NCBI GenBank assembly: GCA_016936355.1
Contig: JAFGYB010000015.1
Span: 1-64,000, forward strand
Direction of reading: 5' to 3'
Length of the DNA stretch: 64,000 bases
Source of the DNA: Bacteroidales bacterium
GTDB lineage: Bacteria; Bacteroidota; Bacteroidia; Bacteroidales; F082
The position numbers and the translations under genes were made by a program. This document shows, one piece after another, positions 61,504-64,000 of the stretch. Position 1 is the stretch's first letter, and each line of letters opens with the position of its first letter. The notes under the pieces are model-generated. The model did no database searches, was not told where the DNA came from, and saw only the letters and a program-made list of their open reading frames with translations.

Positions 61504-64000
61504 TTATTTATTTGCCGTTTCTTTCAGCATTTCCTTTACAGAAGCTTCCAGCTGAGGATCTTCCCCGTTCAATACTTTGTAGTACGGGTTCTGAACCATA
61601 ATATCGGGTTCCAGCTGGTGGTTTTCGGTGAAATGATCTTCATTCACCCCTTTGGAAGCCACCATCGGGATTCCGAAGACAATCGTAGGATCGATCTGAC
61701 TTTCCCACCAAACGGCAGTACCGGTACCGGGTACCGGCATACCGATGAGTTTACCCACTTTCAGTTCCTTGTAAATATAAGGGAACATGAAGGCATCGGA
61801 ATAGTTGCTTTCGCTCATCAGCACACAGCTGGGTTTATCCCATTTGTCGCTCGACTCACCACCAGGCACCAGATGTCCCTGAGGAGCAAACTGCATGTAC
61901 AATTTGCCACTGAGGAAAGTTACCAGATGATCGTGCAACCAACCGCCGCCGTTGAAGCGGGTATCCACCACCAACGCTTTCTTGTTGAAGTTCTTACCCA
62001 GCACCTTGCCAAATACATGACGGTAGCTTTGGTCGTTCATACTGCGTACATGTACGTAACCGATCTTGCCATCCGAAAGTTTCATGGTCATGGCCTGCAT
62101 TTGATCCAGCCAGCGCTGATACATCAGAGCCTGTTCCTGACGAGAAGAAATGGGTTTGATCACTTCGTCCCACGATTTCTTGGTGGTGGGATTGTAGAAA
62201 CTCAAACGGGTAAAGGAACCGGCTTTGTTGTTCAAAAGTTTGGCCCAGTCAAAGCTGTTGTCAATCTGAACACCGTCGATCTTTTCCAGAATATCGCCTT
62301 TCTTCACATCCGTCTTGGCATTATCCATCGGTCCCCCGTTGATAATTTCTTCCACAACGAGTCCCTTACCACCTTTCATCACATTGTACAACATGCCCAG
62401 TGAAGCCGTTCGATCGGGGTTCTCATGTCTGGCATAATAGCGGGCTCCTGTATGCGAAACATTCAGTTCACCCAGCATTTCGCTCAGCATATTGGCAAAG
62501 TCGTAATTGTTGTTGATGTACGGCAGGAATTGTTTGTAGTAATCGCGGTAGTAATCCCAGTTAACCCCCTGCAATTTGGGATCAAACAGTTTAACCCGCA
62601 CCTGTTCCCAGGCATGATTGAAAATATAAGCTCTTTCACCGGCAGCATCCCATCTTACATTGGTATTGATACCCAGAGGCGTCACTCTGCCGTCGGCTGT
62701 GGAAATCTTACTGATGCGACCACCGGCCAGCACAAAGATATTCTTTCCGCCCTTATCCATTTCCAGGCTGCCGCCACCGCGGGAACCCAGTTTAGCCAGC
62801 ACTTTGGTTTTGTGTGTACGGGGTTCGGTAACCCAAAGGTCAAAACCTCTTTCGTAACGAGCCAGGTAATAAAGCTTTTCACCGTCTTTGGAAAGAAGGA
62901 AATCGCTCAGAATGGATGAGTTAATGGTCAATCGTTTGGTACGGCTGTCCAGGTTCTTCAGGTTCAACACCAGGGGTTGTTTCCCTTTTTTGGCTTTAGT
63001 CGTATCACTTTTCGCTTCTTTTTTCTGTTCTTCTTTGAGCAAACTGTAATCATCTTTGCTCAGGTTAGACTGATCAAAAGCTTTCTGATTGAAATACATT
63101 CCATAAATATCGGCCTGACCGCCACGGCTCAGGTTCTTCATTCCTTCGCGCGAGGAAACCCAGGCCATCATTTTGCCGCCCAGGCCCCATTTAGGCCGCC
63201 CATCTCCAAATCCACTCTGGGTCAAATCAATGCGTTCACCACTGCCGTCGGCTTTCACCAGATCAACATCGGAACGTACAAACGTACCTTCGTTGGACTC
63301 AGCCAGGATCCATTTGCCGTCGGGTGACCAGGTAAAATACTGATCTCCGTCGGCATAGGAATAATTCACCCCTTTCGGAATCACCGTCACTGTTTTCTTG
63401 GTTTTGAAGTCGTATACTTTGAGGATATTGCGTTCTTCGAGGTAAGCCACTTTCTTGCCATCGGGAGAATATCGGGGCTGGAATTCGTTTTTATCGGTAG
63501 CCACCACCGGTTTGTTATCCACAATAGTGGAAGCATAGAAGTACGGCTCTTTATCATTGTCAATACTTAGCTTATCAATGTCCCAGTTACCGTTTTTTTC
63601 AACGGAATAAATGATGGAGCGTCCGTCGGGACTGAACTCGATCATACGTTCCTGGTAAGGGGTATCAGTAAGCCTTTTGGTCGTGCGACCATCAGCCGAA
63701 GTAGCAAAAATATCACCATGATAGACGAAAGCAACTTCCTTCCCGTTGGGGGACAGTGTCATTTCGCTGATCTGTCTGTTGCCAACCGAAATATTTTTAG
63801 TAGCCTGCTGGGCAAAGTCGGCCTGAACAGTGATCGGCACCACTTTGGGTTTTTCACCCGGAACCATCGTCATGATGTTGCCTCCATGAGTGAAACACAA
63901 CAAATTGGCATCCTGTGAATAGGTCAGGCCCCGAACGGGATTTCTCTTGAAGCTGGTCAGCTGTTTGGGATTGGCCGCATTATCCAGATTGGCTTCGTAA
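61504..64000 (-). CDS. Tricorn-protease homologue, S41 family (5' end outside window)
   Basis: The frame stays open to the right edge, so the N-terminus is missing; about 831 residues are visible. The visible N-terminal part is beta-propeller (WD/TolB-like blades: SPNGKEVAFVYHGDIFATSA, FSPDGRSIIYSVEKNGNWDI, YSPDGKKVAYLEERN). A PDZ domain (EIINGGPMDNAKTDVKKGDI) and an S41 peptidase core follow (IGYVHVRSMNDQS, DTRFNGGGW, and catalytic Ser in SESNYSDAF). Tricorn-type enzymes degrade peptides; Bacteroidota homologues are usually periplasmic or outer-membrane-linked. Single gene as far as visible. Confidence 0.92.
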   Translation of the reverse strand, partial: YEANLDNAANPKQLTSFKRNPVRGLTYSQDANLLCFTHGGNIMTMVPGEKPKVVPITVQADFAQQATKNISVGNRQISEMTLSPNGKEVAFVYHGDIFATSADGRTTKRLTDTPYQERMIEFSPDGRSIIYSVEKNGNWDIDKLSIDNDKEPYFYASTIVDNKPVVATDKNEFQPRYSPDGKKVAYLEERNILKVYDFKTKKTVTVIPKGVNYSYADGDQYFTWSPDGKWILAESNEGTFVRSDVDLVKADGSGERIDLTQSGFGDGRPKWGLGGKMMAWVSSREGMKNLSRGGQADIYGMYFNQKAFDQSNLSKDDYSLLKEEQKKEAKSDTTKAKKGKQPLVLNLKNLDSRTKRLTINSSILSDFLLSKDGEKLYYLARYERGFDLWVTEPRTHKTKVLAKLGSRGGGSLEMDKGGKNIFVLAGGRISKISTADGRVTPLGINTNVRWDAAGERAYIFNHAWEQVRVKLFDPKLQGVNWDYYRDYYKQFLPYINNNYDFANMLSEMLGELNVSHTGARYYARHENPDRTASLGMLYNVMKGGKGLVVEEIINGGPMDNAKTDVKKGDILEKIDGVQIDNSFDWAKLLNNKAGSFTRLSFYNPTTKKSWDEVIKPISSRQEQALMYQRWLDQMQAMTMKLSDGKIGYVHVRSMNDQSYRHVFGKVLGKNFNKKALVVDTRFNGGGWLHDHLVTFLSGKLYMQFAPQGHLVPGGESSDKWDKPSCVLMSESNYSDAFMFPYIYKELKVGKLIGMPVPGTGTAVWWESQIDPTIVFGIPMVASKGVNEDHFTENHQLEPDIMVQNPYYKVLNGEDPQLEASVKEMLKETANK

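Noticed and set aside
61618-62403. 261-codon plus-strand frame opposite the tricorn homologue
   Set aside because: His- and Gln-rich antisense translation of the S41 peptidase core; no independent support.

Overview
The window is a chromosomal segment of a member of the Bacteroidota, most likely an anaerobic Bacteroidales/Marinilabiliales-type organism; the rank below phylum is inference. The evidence is a type IX secretion (T9SS) C-terminal sorting domain, families largely confined to this phylum (DUF4301, DUF5687, DUF6266, LruC-domain protein), the virtual absence of strong Shine-Dalgarno sequences, and several TAnnTTTG -7 promoter elements just upstream of start codons (rplS, cca, trmD, an aldehyde dehydrogenase gene, femX).

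Positions 1-15,090 are accessory. They hold the 3' part of a secreted leucine-rich-repeat protein, a block of small hairpins with TGCAA loops, a membrane protein/J-domain pair, a five-gene defence operon on the minus strand (hsdR-hsdS-ATPase-HNH nuclease-hsdM), a uracil-DNA-glycosylase-like protein, two related excisionase-type helix-turn-helix proteins, an unusual 1-kb non-coding stretch with helically phased GTCGGA repeats, and a DUF6266 gene closed by a strong terminator. The defence operon is a type I restriction-modification cassette with a Septu-like (PtuA/PtuB-type) ATPase-HNH pair lodged inside it. The embedded pair is visibly AT-richer than hsdR and hsdM.

Positions 15,250-24,350 hold a redox operon on the minus strand. 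From upstream to downstream it encodes a periplasmic-binding-protein/GcvH-like fusion, a HybA-like four-cluster ferredoxin, a HybB/NrfD-like membrane subunit, a second membrane-anchored GcvH-like protein, a sensor histidine kinase with c-type heme motifs, a sigma-54-dependent response regulator, and then an archaemetzincin and an HD protein. A good -24/-12 (sigma-54) promoter lies 31 bases before the first start codon, and a cluster of TTCAGCA/TGCTGAA repeats lies 100-205 bases further upstream. This suggests a self-regulated circuit in which the operon encodes its own sensor and enhancer-binding activator. No catalytic oxidoreductase subunit is present.

Positions 24,465-57,636 are mainly core genes: penicillin-binding protein 1A, an aminotransferase, an LruC surface protein with tandem repeats plus a lipoprotein, exonuclease III, an esterase, undecaprenol/diacylglycerol kinase, an N-acetylglucosamine-kinase-like protein, uvrA, a phospholipid cluster (plsC, lipid kinase, HAD phosphatase), DUF898, DUF4301, an ABC exporter pair, cca-miaA, a FemAB-type transferase, an oxidoreductase, a degenerate GIY-YIG protein, an NRDE protein, an HD hydrolase, a MEMO1-like lipoprotein, an aldehyde dehydrogenase, a CDF metal transporter, trmD, rplS and a dihydroflavonol-reductase-like protein.

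Positions 57,745-64,000 hold a DUF998 membrane protein, a GNAT acetyltransferase, a GT-C glycosyltransferase flanked by diverged copies of an intergenic repeat, and the 3' part of a tricorn-protease homologue that runs off the right edge. I found no tRNA, rRNA, CRISPR array or complete insertion sequence.
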